NCBI RefSeq assembly: GCF_014699035.1
Contig: NZ_JACXAA010000001.1
Span: 806,001-870,000 of the forward strand
Direction of reading: 5' to 3'
DNA length: 64,000 nt
Source of the DNA: Spirosoma validum
GTDB taxonomy: Bacteria; Bacteroidota; Bacteroidia; Cytophagales; Spirosomataceae
The notes under the pieces are model-generated. The model was not told the DNA's origin, searched no databases, and worked only from the letters and a program-made list of their open reading frames with translations. This document shows positions 1 to 8,993 of this stretch, in pieces; the stretch's first letter is position 1; each line of letters starts with the position of its first letter. The position numbers and the translations under genes are program-made.

Positions 1-393
1 TCTGCCATTGGCCGCTACGGTAAGTATGGGAACAATGCCCCCTAAAAAGGCAGCTGACTCGACAATGCGAAAGAGCCATCGAATGAGGTACGCCCCCAGC
101 GTTGGTTGCGACCCATTGAGCATGACAACCCGAATATCCATGGCTAATTTGCCGATGTTACGGCCATTGAGCAGCCACTCGCAAAGCAGATCATAAAACA
201 CAATGGGCATCAGGATCAGTACAACGTAGAAATCTGACCGCCCGATCCCCAGCCGCGCTGGTAGAGCAATCGTCAGCATAAACCACCCGAAAAACACGGC
301 ATAATCAATCAACGTTGCCAGAATGCGATCACCAACACTAGCAGGGTCGTATTCCAGCACAACGTTTTGGGAAGTACGGATGGCAACAGACAT
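1..393 (-). CDS. RDD family membrane protein (3' end cut by window edge)
   Basis: An ATG at 393 on the minus strand opens a frame of 131 codons that runs off the window edge without a stop. The product is a multi-pass inner-membrane protein with hydrophobic stretches at about residues 25-45, 57-76 and 112-128. The segment NGRNIGKLAMDIRVV matches the conserved centre of RDD domains (G-x-GK-x(4)-I-R-V). RDD proteins have mostly unknown roles; some have been linked to ion transport. The gene is divergent from the SpoIIM-like gene at 566. RDD next to SpoIIM, DUF4129, MoxR and DUF58 genes is a recurrent bacterial neighbourhood, so the two sides probably work together. Family confidence is good; function is unknown. 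Confidence 0.8.
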   Translation of the reverse strand, partial: MSVAIRTSQNVVLEYDPASVGDRILATLIDYAVFFGWFMLTIALPARLGIGRSDFYVVLILMPIVFYDLLCEWLLNGRNIGKLAMDIRVVMLNGSQPTLGAYLIRWLFRIVESAAFLGGIVPILTVAANGR

Positions 394-420
394 TCAGGAA
401 ATTTAAATCGGAACGGAGAA

Positions 421-547
421 GCCCGTGCGGTCAAAATTCGGAAGTAAGCTTGTCTCGTCAAAAACTTTTTTAGAAAACTAATTCGCAACTTGGCTACCTT
501 CGGGAACTTAGCTAATTTGACCTCCAACGACTATTGACCGCACGGGC
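421..547. repeat. 14-bp perfect inverted repeat in a divergent promoter region
   Basis: GCCCGTGCGGTCAA at 421-434 is repeated as its exact reverse complement at 534-547. The arms lie 99 bp apart in the only gap between the RDD gene and the SpoIIM-like gene. This could be a paired operator or the ends of a small degenerate element. No promoter box could be assigned with confidence. Confidence 0.6.
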
Positions 548-565
548 GTTCCCGGATCAACTTAC

Positions 566-1510
566 ATGCGCGAAGCTCTTTTCATCAAACGTAACGCCGA
601 CAAGTGGCGCGACATGGAACAGAATCCTACGCGTAACCCCGACGAATTGACCGACCGCTTTGTAGAGCTGACCGATGACCTGTCGTACGCCCGGACCTTC
701 TATCCTGATGCCAAGGTAACGCGCTACCTCAACGGCAGGGCTGCCCAGATGCACCGGGGCCTGATGCAGAATCGGCAGGATGAGCGCAGCCGATTCATTA
801 CGTTCTGGAAATATGAGTTACCCCTTTTATTCCGGGAATCGCATCGACTGTTAGCCTTATCAGCCGGTATATTTCTGGTAGCCTGTATTTTGGGTTGGGT
901 TTCGGCAGCTCATGACAATACGTTCGTGCGCTTGATTCTGGGCGATCAGTACGTTAACATGACCCTCGAAAACATCAAGAAGGGCGATCCATTAGGTGTG
1001 TATAACAGCCGCGATCAGGCGTCTATGTTTGTCCAGATTACCTTGAACAACATCTACGTAGCATTCCGAACGTTTATGTTTGGCCTGTTTGCCTCGTTCG
1101 GCACCATAGCGATGCTGTTTTATAACGGCGTGATGCTGGGGTCGTTCCAGTATTTTTTTTACGAACGTGGCTTACTTCTCGATTCAGTGCTTAAGATCTG
1201 GATTCACGGTACGCTCGAAATTTCGGCGATTGTCATTGCGGGCTGCGCGGGGCTGACGGTTGGGAATAGTCTTCTGTTTCCAGGAACCTACTCAAGACTG
1301 GAGTCCTTCAAGCGGGGCGTCAAGCAAGGGTTGAAAATTGCAATTGGGCTGGTACCAATTTTTATTACGGCCGGCTTTCTGGAAAGTTTCATTACACGTC
1401 TGACCTTACCGGCTGTTGTAAGCGGAGGTATTATTCTGCTGTCGGCTGCTTTTATCATCTGGTACTTCATTCTATACCCAATCTCACTTAACCGCAAAAT
1501 CGTGTCATGA
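566..1510 (+). CDS. SpoIIM-superfamily (stage II sporulation protein M-like) membrane protein
   Basis: The 314-residue protein has a soluble N-terminal region of about 90 residues followed by five or six membrane spans (about 93-113, 165-195, 205-235, 255-275, 285-310). This is the architecture of the SpoIIM/DUF95 superfamily. In non-sporulating Bacteroidetes such proteins accompany MoxR and DUF58 genes and have no sporulation role; they are thought to act in envelope or protease complexes. This is the first gene of the plus-strand operon running to 8750, and its TGA overlaps the next ATG (ATGA at 1507-1510), so the two are translationally coupled. The family is recognised from layout and neighbourhood; biochemical function is not known. 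Confidence 0.8.
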   Translation: MREALFIKRNADKWRDMEQNPTRNPDELTDRFVELTDDLSYARTFYPDAKVTRYLNGRAAQMHRGLMQNRQDERSRFITFWKYELPLLFRESHRLLALSAGIFLVACILGWVSAAHDNTFVRLILGDQYVNMTLENIKKGDPLGVYNSRDQASMFVQITLNNIYVAFRTFMFGLFASFGTIAMLFYNGVMLGSFQYFFYERGLLLDSVLKIWIHGTLEISAIVIAGCAGLTVGNSLLFPGTYSRLESFKRGVKQGLKIAIGLVPIFITAGFLESFITRLTLPAVVSGGIILLSAAFIIWYFILYPISLNRKIVS

Positions 1511-2397
1511 TCCGTCTCTTTCAGCAACGTGACTTTGGCAATAAGATCAACGCTACGTTTCAGTACATTATCGAGAACTTTCGCAGTTTGGGGCTGTCGC
1601 TGCTTTACATTGTTGGACCAGTTGCGCTGGTGGCTGGTATCGCAACCGGGGTGGTACAATCGAACATGATGAGGCTGATAGGTGAATCAGCTAACGCTAA
1701 AACCGACAACCCGTTCTATGCTTTTCAGATGTTAGGTTTTTTCGCATCACCTTCGTTCTGGCTAGCGATGTTTTTCAGCCTCATGGCTAATCTGGCCGTT
1801 ATCCTGACTACGTACGCGCACATGAAGGTCTATGACCGTGCAGACGGCAGGGAAATAACGGTGCCGGATGTCTGGGCCGAAGTCCAGCCTGTGATTGGCC
1901 GGGGAATTCTGATTTCGATTCTGAACTCGATTATTATTGGATTTGGCATTCTTTTCTTCGTCATTCCGGGCCTATATCTCGCCGTTGCTCTTTCCCTGTC
2001 ATTAGCCGTTATGTCGTTCGAAGAAACTGATTTCGGCTCAACCTGGACCCGTTGTTTCCAGCTCATCCGCGATAAATGGTGGTCTACGTTCGGTTTGATT
2101 TTTGTTATGAGCCTCATCGTCGGACTCATCGGGCTTGTCTTTGCAGTACCGACCGCAGTCATCGCCTTTTTGACCAGTGCCAAGATGCTTCCCGATGTTT
2201 CAGTCGTTTGGCTTGTATTGGGCAACGTTATTAATCTGGTTGGAAAAACAATTCTGAACGTAGTGATCTATACAGCCGTTGGGTTTCAGTACACGAATCT
2301 GGTTGAACGGCAGGAAGGTCGCGGGATGATCTCAGCCATCGACTCCATTGGCACTACGCCCACTCAGCCCCGTTCAACGGATGATGAAACGTATTAA
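1507..2397 (+). CDS. Multi-pass membrane protein of unknown function
   Basis: This 296-residue protein was not matched to a named family. It is rich in long hydrophobic segments (about 31-55, 80-108, 136-178, 196-228 and 236-262), so it should sit in the inner membrane. It starts inside the stop codon of the SpoIIM-like gene and its own end overlaps the DUF4129 gene start, so it belongs to the same coupled transcript. Its place resembles the glycerophosphoryl-diester-phosphodiesterase-type membrane domains sometimes seen in such operons, but no catalytic motif is visible. A partner of the SpoIIM/DUF4129/MoxR set is the safest inference. Confidence 0.8.
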   Translation: MIRLFQQRDFGNKINATFQYIIENFRSLGLSLLYIVGPVALVAGIATGVVQSNMMRLIGESANAKTDNPFYAFQMLGFFASPSFWLAMFFSLMANLAVILTTYAHMKVYDRADGREITVPDVWAEVQPVIGRGILISILNSIIIGFGILFFVIPGLYLAVALSLSLAVMSFEETDFGSTWTRCFQLIRDKWWSTFGLIFVMSLIVGLIGLVFAVPTAVIAFLTSAKMLPDVSVVWLVLGNVINLVGKTILNVVIYTAVGFQYTNLVERQEGRGMISAIDSIGTTPTQPRSTDDETY

Positions 2398-3154
2398 CAC
2401 TCAATTTTGCAGAAATCCACGGCGATTTGTCTTTCCGCTTCATGTAGTACTATTTATCACGACATTGCTTTTTTTCGGCACATGTGATCTGTACGCTCAG
2501 AAAGCCGCTGCGCCAGACGATCGTGCATCCACGCATGTACGTTACCCCGCACCTGATCATCTGCGTGATCTGCAAACGGACCACAACTATCAATATGGAC
2601 ATGAAGCACCCCCGCCCGAAAATCCGATAGCGCGTTTATTTGCCTGGCTTTTTGGAAAATTCGCTAAGTTTCTGGCTAGTGATGCCTATCAAAACGTTTG
2701 GCAGTACGTTGTTCTTGCGGCTATAGCAGGTCTGGTTATCTATCTGTTAATAAAGGCGGAAGCATTAAACTTTCTGTTTCCGAAGAAAGCGCTATCTGAT
2801 CGTCTGAATTACGAGAATCTAGCTGAAAACATCCACGAAATCAACTTCGATGCTGCTGTTGACGAAGCGGTTACTCAGCGAAACTTCCGACTGGCAGTCC
2901 GACTGCTGTATTTACAAATACTTAAACGACTAACTGACAGCAATCTAATTGATTATAAGTCTGACAAAACCAACCGTCAATACGTGTATGAACTAGCCAA
3001 GTCACCCGTTCAAGCTGATTTTGAGCAGTTAACACGCCAGTTCGAATTTGTGTGGTATGGTGATTTTCCGGTGGATGATAGTCGTTTTCAACAAATTAGT
3101 CAACATTTTCGGGAGTTTAACCGGACGCTTTCTTCATCAACTCCTGTAAACTAA
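2381..3154 (+). CDS. DUF4129 domain-containing membrane protein
   Basis: An ATG at 2381 (or 2384) gives about 257 residues and overlaps the previous stop at 2397. An upstream ATG at 2348 would lie deep in the previous gene and is less likely. A signal-like hydrophobic segment (FPLHVVLFITTLLFF) ends near LYAQ, and a membrane span (VVLAAIAGLVIYLLIKAEAL) follows the periplasmic part. The cytoplasmic tail has the DUF4129 form: NFRLAVRLLYLQILKRL, then a Y-K-x-D-K-T-N-R-x-Y-x-x-E segment and FE-x-VWYGD. DUF4129 domains are common in MoxR/DUF58/transglutaminase operons and are of unknown biochemical role. Confidence 0.82.
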   Translation: MMKRINTQFCRNPRRFVFPLHVVLFITTLLFFGTCDLYAQKAAAPDDRASTHVRYPAPDHLRDLQTDHNYQYGHEAPPPENPIARLFAWLFGKFAKFLASDAYQNVWQYVVLAAIAGLVIYLLIKAEALNFLFPKKALSDRLNYENLAENIHEINFDAAVDEAVTQRNFRLAVRLLYLQILKRLTDSNLIDYKSDKTNRQYVYELAKSPVQADFEQLTRQFEFVWYGDFPVDDSRFQQISQHFREFNRTLSSSTPVN

Positions 3155-3163
3155 GAATCGATT

Positions 3164-4360
3164 TTGCCGAAGCCGAATAAATACCTGCTTATCCTGCTCG
3201 TGACTGTAGTGGCCTACGTGCTTTTTGACTATTACCGGCCAAAGCCAATCGACTGGAAGCCAACGTACCGAAACGACGATAAAATCCCGTTTGGCACGCA
3301 GGCTTTATTTGAGTTACTGCCAGACGTGATGAAGCCATTATCGGTAAAACCAGTTCGACTGCCCGTTTATAATTTTCTGACCGAAACCGATCTTTCGACG
3401 CGAAGTAATTATCTGTTGGTGTGTCATGATCTTACTATTGACCGCTCCGAATTATCGAAACTTCTGGCGTACGTTAAGCGGGGAAATAACGTATTTATAT
3501 CGGCCTATGTACTTCCTGATTCACTGGGAATAGCGCTGGGGTTTAAAGCGGATGAAAAGAATCAATCTAAAGCGGATACTACGTTACGTCAGAACTTTAC
3601 GAATTCGCAATTACGGAAAACGAGTGGCTATAATTTTTTCCATGATGACGGCCGTAATTTTCTGATTATCAAAAAACCACAAAACACAACGGTACTGGGA
3701 CGTAACGCGCGCAACGAGCCCGTTTTCATTCGCATTCAATATGGGAAAGGCCAGTTTTTTATCCACAACTTACCGCTGGCGTTCACAAACTACTATGTAC
3801 TGGACCCAAAAACATCGGACTATGCCTTCAAGGCCCTCTCCTATTTGCCAGTCCTGCCTACGTACTGGGATGAGTATCAGACACAGGGCCGGTTTGATGA
3901 AGATCAGCAATCCATTTTCCGATACATTCGCTCGCAGCCTGCCCTGAACTGGGCTTATTATTTAGTAGCGTTTGGGCTGATTTTCTACGTAATTTTCGCG
4001 GGTAAACGAACGCAGCGCATTATCCCGGTGATCGAACCCCTGGCCAATACGTCGCTGGATTTTGTTAAGACCGTTGGGCGCGTGTATTTCCAGCAAGGCG
4101 ATCACCATAACCTGGCTCAAAAAAAGATTCAGTATTTTCTGGCCGAACTTCGCGAACGCTATGGACTGAACACAACGACTTTAGACAAAGATTTTACGGA
4201 AACATTAGCTCAAAAGAGTGGCGCGTCGATTCAGGAAACGGCTGACTTAGTACGGCTTCTGCGTGATGCGCAAAAAAGTATTTCGCTTTCAGAGTTTGAT
4301 TTACTAACACTCAATAAAGCAATAGAGAACTTTAAACAGTCAGAACCAGGATTGAGCTGA
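3164..4360 (+). CDS. DUF4350 domain-containing membrane protein
   Basis: A TTG at 3164 starts a 398-residue protein; no ATG fits as well. There is an N-terminal span (YLLILLVTVVAYVLFDYY), then a periplasmic region with K-x-PFGTQALFELLPDV and a GKGQFFIHNLPLAFTNYYVL segment. A second span follows near residue 265 (WAYYLVAFGLIFYVIFAGK), with a cytoplasmic tail containing ANTSLDFVKTVGRVYFQQGD. This layout matches the DUF4350 proteins found beside MoxR and DUF4129 genes. The gene follows the DUF4129 gene by 9 bp and precedes the MoxR gene. The role is unknown; it is probably a membrane component of the MoxR-served complex. Confidence 0.82.
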   Translation: MPKPNKYLLILLVTVVAYVLFDYYRPKPIDWKPTYRNDDKIPFGTQALFELLPDVMKPLSVKPVRLPVYNFLTETDLSTRSNYLLVCHDLTIDRSELSKLLAYVKRGNNVFISAYVLPDSLGIALGFKADEKNQSKADTTLRQNFTNSQLRKTSGYNFFHDDGRNFLIIKKPQNTTVLGRNARNEPVFIRIQYGKGQFFIHNLPLAFTNYYVLDPKTSDYAFKALSYLPVLPTYWDEYQTQGRFDEDQQSIFRYIRSQPALNWAYYLVAFGLIFYVIFAGKRTQRIIPVIEPLANTSLDFVKTVGRVYFQQGDHHNLAQKKIQYFLAELRERYGLNTTTLDKDFTETLAQKSGASIQETADLVRLLRDAQKSISLSEFDLLTLNKAIENFKQSEPGLS

Positions 4361-4442
4361 TTTTAGGATTCATATGATTTTGCTTTGGGCAAGTGATCAA
4401 CAAAATCCGTTTAAGCTGTGGAATCCCGGTTCAAAATCAGTT

Positions 4443-5417
4443 ATGGATACATTCGATTCCCGATTAGACCTTACTCCGCTCAACACAACTGTCGACGCGA
4501 TTCGCGCTGAAGTCGGCAAGGTTATCGTTGGGCAACACCAGACGGTTGATTTGCTCTTAACGGCGCTGCTTGCTGATGGGCACGTTTTGATCGAGGGAGT
4601 ACCTGGGGTAGCAAAAACATTAACGGCGAAGCTGCTGGCAAAAACCATGTCGGTCAATTTCAGTCGCATCCAGTTTACGCCCGATCTGATGCCGTCCGAC
4701 GTATTGGGCACATCCGTTTTTATGCCCAAAACGGGCGACTTCACGTTTCGACAAGGGCCTATCTTTTCTAACCTCGTACTGATTGACGAAATCAACCGCG
4801 CTCCGGCGAAAACACAGGCAGCCTTGTTTGAAGTAATGGAGGAACGGCAGGTGACGAACGACGGGACAACGTATCATCTTGACGAGCCATTCATGGTACT
4901 GGCTACGCAGAACCCCATTGAGCAGGAAGGTACGTATCGACTCCCCGAAGCGCAACTGGATCGATTTCTCTTTAAAATCGTAGTTGGTTATCCAGACGCA
5001 GCCGAAGAAGTTGATATCCTCCGGGGTCATCATCAACGCCGGAATTTGACGGATGCACTCGATGCAGTCAGCGCGGTGCTTTCCGCCGAGCAGCTGGCTT
5101 CGTTACGTAGTCAAGTCCATCAGGTGCACGTCGAGGATAATTTATTCGATTACATTGCGCAGATTGTGCAGTCTACGCGCGCGAATAAATCGCTTTACCT
5201 GGGGGCGTCACCCCGAGCATCGGTGGCGTTACTAAATAGTGCAAAAGCACTTGCTACGCTCCGGGGTCGCGATTTCATTACGCCCGAAGATGTGCAGGAA
5301 CTGGCCACGCCCGTGTTACGTCACCGCATATTGCTTACGCCCGAACGAGAAATGGAAGGAGGCACAGCCGATGAAGTCGTATCGCAGTTAGTCAAAAAGA
5401 TTGAAGTGCCCCGGTGA
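4443..5417 (+). CDS. MoxR family AAA+ ATPase
   Basis: The chosen start ATG at 4443 gives 324 residues, the usual MoxR length. An in-frame ATG at 4374 would add 23 residues of atypical sequence. The Walker A motif is GVPGVAKT, the Walker B is VLIDEINRA, and the following PAKTQAALFEVMEE and ATQNPIEQEGTYRLPEAQLDRF are diagnostic of MoxR ATPases. The C-terminal lid (RASVALLNSAKALATLRGR) is also conserved. MoxR proteins act as chaperone-like ATPases that activate partner protein complexes, often with DUF58 or VWA proteins. The partner DUF58 gene lies 2 kb downstream in the same operon, separated by two extra genes. Confidence 0.93.
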   Translation: MDTFDSRLDLTPLNTTVDAIRAEVGKVIVGQHQTVDLLLTALLADGHVLIEGVPGVAKTLTAKLLAKTMSVNFSRIQFTPDLMPSDVLGTSVFMPKTGDFTFRQGPIFSNLVLIDEINRAPAKTQAALFEVMEERQVTNDGTTYHLDEPFMVLATQNPIEQEGTYRLPEAQLDRFLFKIVVGYPDAAEEVDILRGHHQRRNLTDALDAVSAVLSAEQLASLRSQVHQVHVEDNLFDYIAQIVQSTRANKSLYLGASPRASVALLNSAKALATLRGRDFITPEDVQELATPVLRHRILLTPEREMEGGTADEVVSQLVKKIEVPR

Positions 5418-5431
5418 GAAATGAGTCATGA

Positions 5432-6580
5432 ATGATAACTGATTTTGCAAGAGTAGCGTTTGATCGTAGATTCCTTAAGCTGACTTGTCTAAGGAAACGA
5501 TGGCTTTTTGTCCTTCAGGCTCCATTATTCATTATCAGTCACTCATCCAGCTTCGCTCAAGCGCTAACGCGTGATCAGTTCGTGGGTACGTGGATCGGTG
5601 TTCATTCAGAATGGGATACTGACTTTACCTGCCCCTTAGCAACCTATATCCAGTTAGATGCCGACAGTACGTATCATTTCGGCATGGTCGATGGCTCAGC
5701 AGGCAAACGCACCTCGACCTGGGCATTTCATGGCGAAAGCATGCGTTTAGATACAATTCGTTTTGCACCCGGACTCGTTTCTATCCAGAACAATTTACTG
5801 CGAATCGGCGCTAATTACCCCATGGTTTTTCGCCGGTTTACTGACGTAGCGATAGACTCTATTCTTGTACACAAACAGTTGAGTGGACGTGTTTGGCAAT
5901 CAGATAGCCTGACTATTTATTTTTATACCGATGGCAAAGTAGCGCTGGAAAATCCTGCAACCAAGCAACGTACTGCTCACTACTGGCAAGTAAAACGGTT
6001 TGGTCAATCCATCTTTTTAGTCATTCAGGGAAATCAGTACACTCGTGATCGAGGCTATAAGCCACTTTGGCAGATCGTTAGCTTATCCCCCCATCAACTG
6101 CAGGCTACTGGCTGGAACGGATGCGCTGTCGCTAAAGAAACGTTTCGGTTGGTTCGAAATTTACTGCCCGGCGAGACGTGTCGCCCCAACGGTTTTCAGC
6201 CTTGCTCCAATTGTTTTTCGAGCAGATGGAGAGAGGGATCACTGAGCCGTTCAGATAAGCGGTACGATCTGGTCCATCTGTTCAGGAAGACCTACCAACC
6301 CATTAGTCAACCGGGTGAATCAGGGCTAATTCGAATTCGATTCGTTGTGAATTGTGAAGGCGAGCAAGGATTGTTTGAGCTACGCGGTTTTGATGAGAGT
6401 TACTGTCCTAGAATGTTTAACCCTCAAATTACCAACCAATTAGTTGCTATTTGCCGCAACCAGGTAGCGACCGACCCGTCACTTCGCAAACCAAATAATC
6501 CCGATGAGTGGCTGCTGGACGTAGCGGTTTCCCTTACATTTCGACTTCAGGATGGTCGTTTAACCGATATTCTGCCATGA
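5432..6580 (+). CDS. Secreted lipocalin-like protein of unknown function
   Basis: The 382-residue product carries a probable signal peptide (RKRWLFVLQAPLFIISH followed by SSSFAQ). The body opens with LTRDQFVGTWIGVHSEWDTDF, which resembles the start of lipocalin-like or META-type barrel domains (a V-G-T-W motif followed by beta strands). A second similar half begins near residue 145 (LSGRVWQSDSLTIYF). The C-terminal part contains CRPNGFQPCSNC and resembles no family I know. The gene sits 14 bp after moxR and overlaps the TPR gene (ATGA at 6577-6580), so it is a true operon member and not a chance neighbour. Function is unknown. Confidence 0.72.
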   Translation: MITDFARVAFDRRFLKLTCLRKRWLFVLQAPLFIISHSSSFAQALTRDQFVGTWIGVHSEWDTDFTCPLATYIQLDADSTYHFGMVDGSAGKRTSTWAFHGESMRLDTIRFAPGLVSIQNNLLRIGANYPMVFRRFTDVAIDSILVHKQLSGRVWQSDSLTIYFYTDGKVALENPATKQRTAHYWQVKRFGQSIFLVIQGNQYTRDRGYKPLWQIVSLSPHQLQATGWNGCAVAKETFRLVRNLLPGETCRPNGFQPCSNCFSSRWREGSLSRSDKRYDLVHLFRKTYQPISQPGESGLIRIRFVVNCEGEQGLFELRGFDESYCPRMFNPQITNQLVAICRNQVATDPSLRKPNNPDEWLLDVAVSLTFRLQDGRLTDILP

Positions 6581-7395
6581 AGCGACTCTGTTACCTCTAC
6601 TTGTTTCCTATATCGGTGATGGCTCAGCAGAACGGTGAGCGACTTTTAAATGCGTTTGCCTCAGAACTGGCGGGTAATCGATCTGCGCAAAAGCAGTTCT
6701 TCTTTGCAGAAAGGCGAGAAAAGGCGCGTATGGATACGTTATCGGCCACTGCAGACAATTACCGCTATCGTGCGCTTAATTACTTATGGCGTCGTGATTA
6801 CGAACAGGCAGTCGTGTGGCTGGAAAAAACGTGTGCGTTGTATCCAAAAGAACACGGCTTCGTCGGCGAACTCTATCTTTCCGAGTTACATGATTACCCT
6901 CGGGCACTTGCTCACTTCGACGCTTACGACGCACTGACGCCTGCTTTCAACGATATGATCAGTAATAGTCCCGTAAGTTATTTGCGTGGATTAACGTATC
7001 GTAGCCTCGGCAATCACGCTAAAGCGCTTGAGCAATTCTCGACTGGCATTGATTCACTGGTGGCTAAGCATGGCACGGAATGGGTCAACTACCGACATTA
7101 CGTTAGTCGGGCCGTTAGCTACATGGCTATGCAGCAGCCTGATAAAGCTTTGTTGGATCTAGATCACGCAGCTAAAAATTTTAACCGGTCGGCACTTGTA
7201 CACTATCAACGTGGACGTGCGCTCCTCCAACTGAACCGAACGTCAGAAGCCCAGACAGCCTTTCAGGATGCATCTTTTTTTTACAAAGCATTCCGGGCGC
7301 AACGAACGGGCGATTATCAGGAAGACGTGTTTAATCCTATTTATGAGCCTGAAATTGACTCAGCTCTCGCCAATCTAAAAACCCAAAGCCGTTGA
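6577..7395 (+). CDS. Tetratricopeptide-repeat periplasmic protein
   Basis: The ATG at 6577 overlaps the previous TGA and gives 272 residues starting with a signal-like segment (MKRLCYLYLFPISVMAQ). Helical repeats of TPR type follow: NYRYRALNYLWRRDYEQAVVWLEK, then SYLRGLTYRSLGNHAKALEQF, then SALVHYQRGRALLQLNRTSEAQTAF. TPR proteins are protein-interaction scaffolds. The stop codon overlaps the TTG start of the DUF58 gene (7392-7395), which indicates coupled translation. A scaffold for the MoxR/DUF58 complex on the outer face of the inner membrane is an inference. Confidence 0.82.
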   Translation: MKRLCYLYLFPISVMAQQNGERLLNAFASELAGNRSAQKQFFFAERREKARMDTLSATADNYRYRALNYLWRRDYEQAVVWLEKTCALYPKEHGFVGELYLSELHDYPRALAHFDAYDALTPAFNDMISNSPVSYLRGLTYRSLGNHAKALEQFSTGIDSLVAKHGTEWVNYRHYVSRAVSYMAMQQPDKALLDLDHAAKNFNRSALVHYQRGRALLQLNRTSEAQTAFQDASFFYKAFRAQRTGDYQEDVFNPIYEPEIDSALANLKTQSR

Positions 7396-8750
7396 CTCTT
7401 TTTCGCTCTCTCTTCGTCGCAACGCGCTTGTGGTTTTCCTTGATAGCCATCGTGCTCTTATTTGTGGCGGCCTATGCTTTCCCAATTTTGTTCCCGTTGA
7501 TGCAGGTTGTCTTCGCTGTTTTTATCATTCTGATAGGTATAGATGGCTGGCTCCTGTTTCGGAAGAATACAACCGGTAAGCCTGCCTTTTTCGCACGACG
7601 TGAATTACCAGAACGCCTATCAAACGGCGATGAAAATCCGCTGACAATTTACCTGGAAAACCGCTATACGTTTCGGGTCGATGTGGATGTGATTGATGAA
7701 ATTCCATTCCAGTTTCAACGGCGGGACGTATTGTTTCGAGCCCGACTCAACCCACGAGAAACGCAGGCGATCCGCTATGAACTGCGCCCCACACGCCGGG
7801 GTGAATATAGCTTTGGCGCTGTAAACGTGTTCGTTCTGTCGCCATTGGGGTTGCTGAAGCGCCGTTATAAATTTGAGCAGGGTAAAACGGTAGCCGTTTA
7901 TCCGTCGTTTTTGCAGATGCGTCAGTACGAATTACTGGCAGCCACAAACCGTCTAAGCGAAGTGGGTGTCAAGCGTATCCGACGTATCGGCCACAGCATG
8001 GAATTTGAGCAGGTGCGCCCCTATACAACTGGCGATGATATCCGGACGATCAACTGGAAAGCTACTTCCCGGCGTGCCCATTCGCCGAATACAGCGCTCA
8101 TGATCAATGCGTACCAGGATGAACGGTCACAGCCGGTTTACTGCCTGATTGATAAAGGGCGTGTTATGCAGTCCCCATTCGATGGTTTGTCGCTCCTTGA
8201 TTACGCCATTAATGCCAGTTTAGTGCTGAGTAATATTGCGCTCATGAAACAGGATCGGGCTGGCATTCTAACGTTCTCCGATCATATTGGCCAACTCCTC
8301 CCTGCCGACCGCCGATCGGGACACATGCTCAAGATTCTTGAACTGCTTTACCGGCAACGAACGCGTTTTCTGGAGACCGATTATGAAAACCTATACGCCA
8401 GCGTTCGGGCACACATTCGTCAGCGAAGTTTGTTGCTGCTATTCACCAACTTTGAGACTGTAAGTGGCATGCACCGACAATTACTGTACTTGCGCCGATT
8501 AGCCAAGGATCATTTGTTATTGGTAATTTTCTTCGAAAATACAGAGTTACGAAACCTATTGGATACGCCAGCTGCCGATACAGAACAGATTTATTTCAAA
8601 ACGATTGGCGAGAAATTTTCCTTTGAGAAGAAGCAGATCGTCAAGGAATTAGCCCAGTACGGTATTCAAACCATTTTGACTGCTCCTCAAAATCTTACGG
8701 CCAATACGATCAATAAGTATCTAGAATTGAAAGCACGAGGAATGATTTAA
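7392..8750 (+). CDS. DUF58 domain-containing protein
   Basis: A TTG at 7392 overlaps the preceding TGA and starts a 452-residue protein. Two membrane spans lie at the N-terminus (about 14-48). The soluble region contains the DUF58 signature: RIGHSMEFEQVRPYTTGDD followed at once by IRTINWKATSRR, then a VWA-like region (VYCLIDKGRVM, LLLLFTNFETVSG). DUF58 proteins are standard partners of MoxR ATPases. This is the last gene of the operon; the next gene is convergent and starts its 3' end only 23 bp away. Start codon choice is the main uncertainty. Confidence 0.88.
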   Translation: MTLFRSLFVATRLWFSLIAIVLLFVAAYAFPILFPLMQVVFAVFIILIGIDGWLLFRKNTTGKPAFFARRELPERLSNGDENPLTIYLENRYTFRVDVDVIDEIPFQFQRRDVLFRARLNPRETQAIRYELRPTRRGEYSFGAVNVFVLSPLGLLKRRYKFEQGKTVAVYPSFLQMRQYELLAATNRLSEVGVKRIRRIGHSMEFEQVRPYTTGDDIRTINWKATSRRAHSPNTALMINAYQDERSQPVYCLIDKGRVMQSPFDGLSLLDYAINASLVLSNIALMKQDRAGILTFSDHIGQLLPADRRSGHMLKILELLYRQRTRFLETDYENLYASVRAHIRQRSLLLLFTNFETVSGMHRQLLYLRRLAKDHLLLVIFFENTELRNLLDTPAADTEQIYFKTIGEKFSFEKKQIVKELAQYGIQTILTAPQNLTANTINKYLELKARGMI

Positions 8751-8773
8751 TATAGACTGGCCGAGCTACCGCC

Positions 8774-8992
8774 TTAATTATTCCCCAAGCTCCCTTTTAC
8801 CGATTCGTAACCAGATTTCAGTCGCCCCATCTCTTTCGCCAGGAAAGCTTGCAGCTGACGATTAAACTCTTCCTTTTCGTCTTCGGATAGTGACGCGTAT
8901 AAATCTTTTAATTCCTGATTGATAGCGGTCCGTTCAGCGTCTGTAGCGGCATTTATAGACCGGTAGTGGTATTTTCTAAAATCGTATTGCAT
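8774..8992 (-). CDS. Small hypothetical protein coupled to a Uma2 gene
   Basis: An ATG at 8992 opens a 72-residue frame one base after the stop of the Uma2 gene, which strongly suggests coupling. The product is charged and mostly helical: MQYDFRKYHYRSINAATD, then a Glu/Lys-rich amphipathic stretch (LYASLSEDEKEEFNRQLQAF). There is no signal peptide or membrane segment. No family is recognised. The placement directly behind Uma2 could mean an accessory or antitoxin-like partner, but nothing else supports that. Confidence 0.6.
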   Translation of the reverse strand: MQYDFRKYHYRSINAATDAERTAINQELKDLYASLSEDEKEEFNRQLQAFLAKEMGRLKSGYESVKGSLGNN

Positions 8993-8993
8993 G

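Noticed and set aside
309..527. 72-codon minus-strand open frame
   Set aside because: It overlaps the RDD gene in another frame and includes the intergenic repeat; the RDD frame has clear family motifs.
4620..5036. 138-codon minus-strand frame inside moxR
   Set aside because: It is antisense to conserved MoxR motifs and has no protein-like features.
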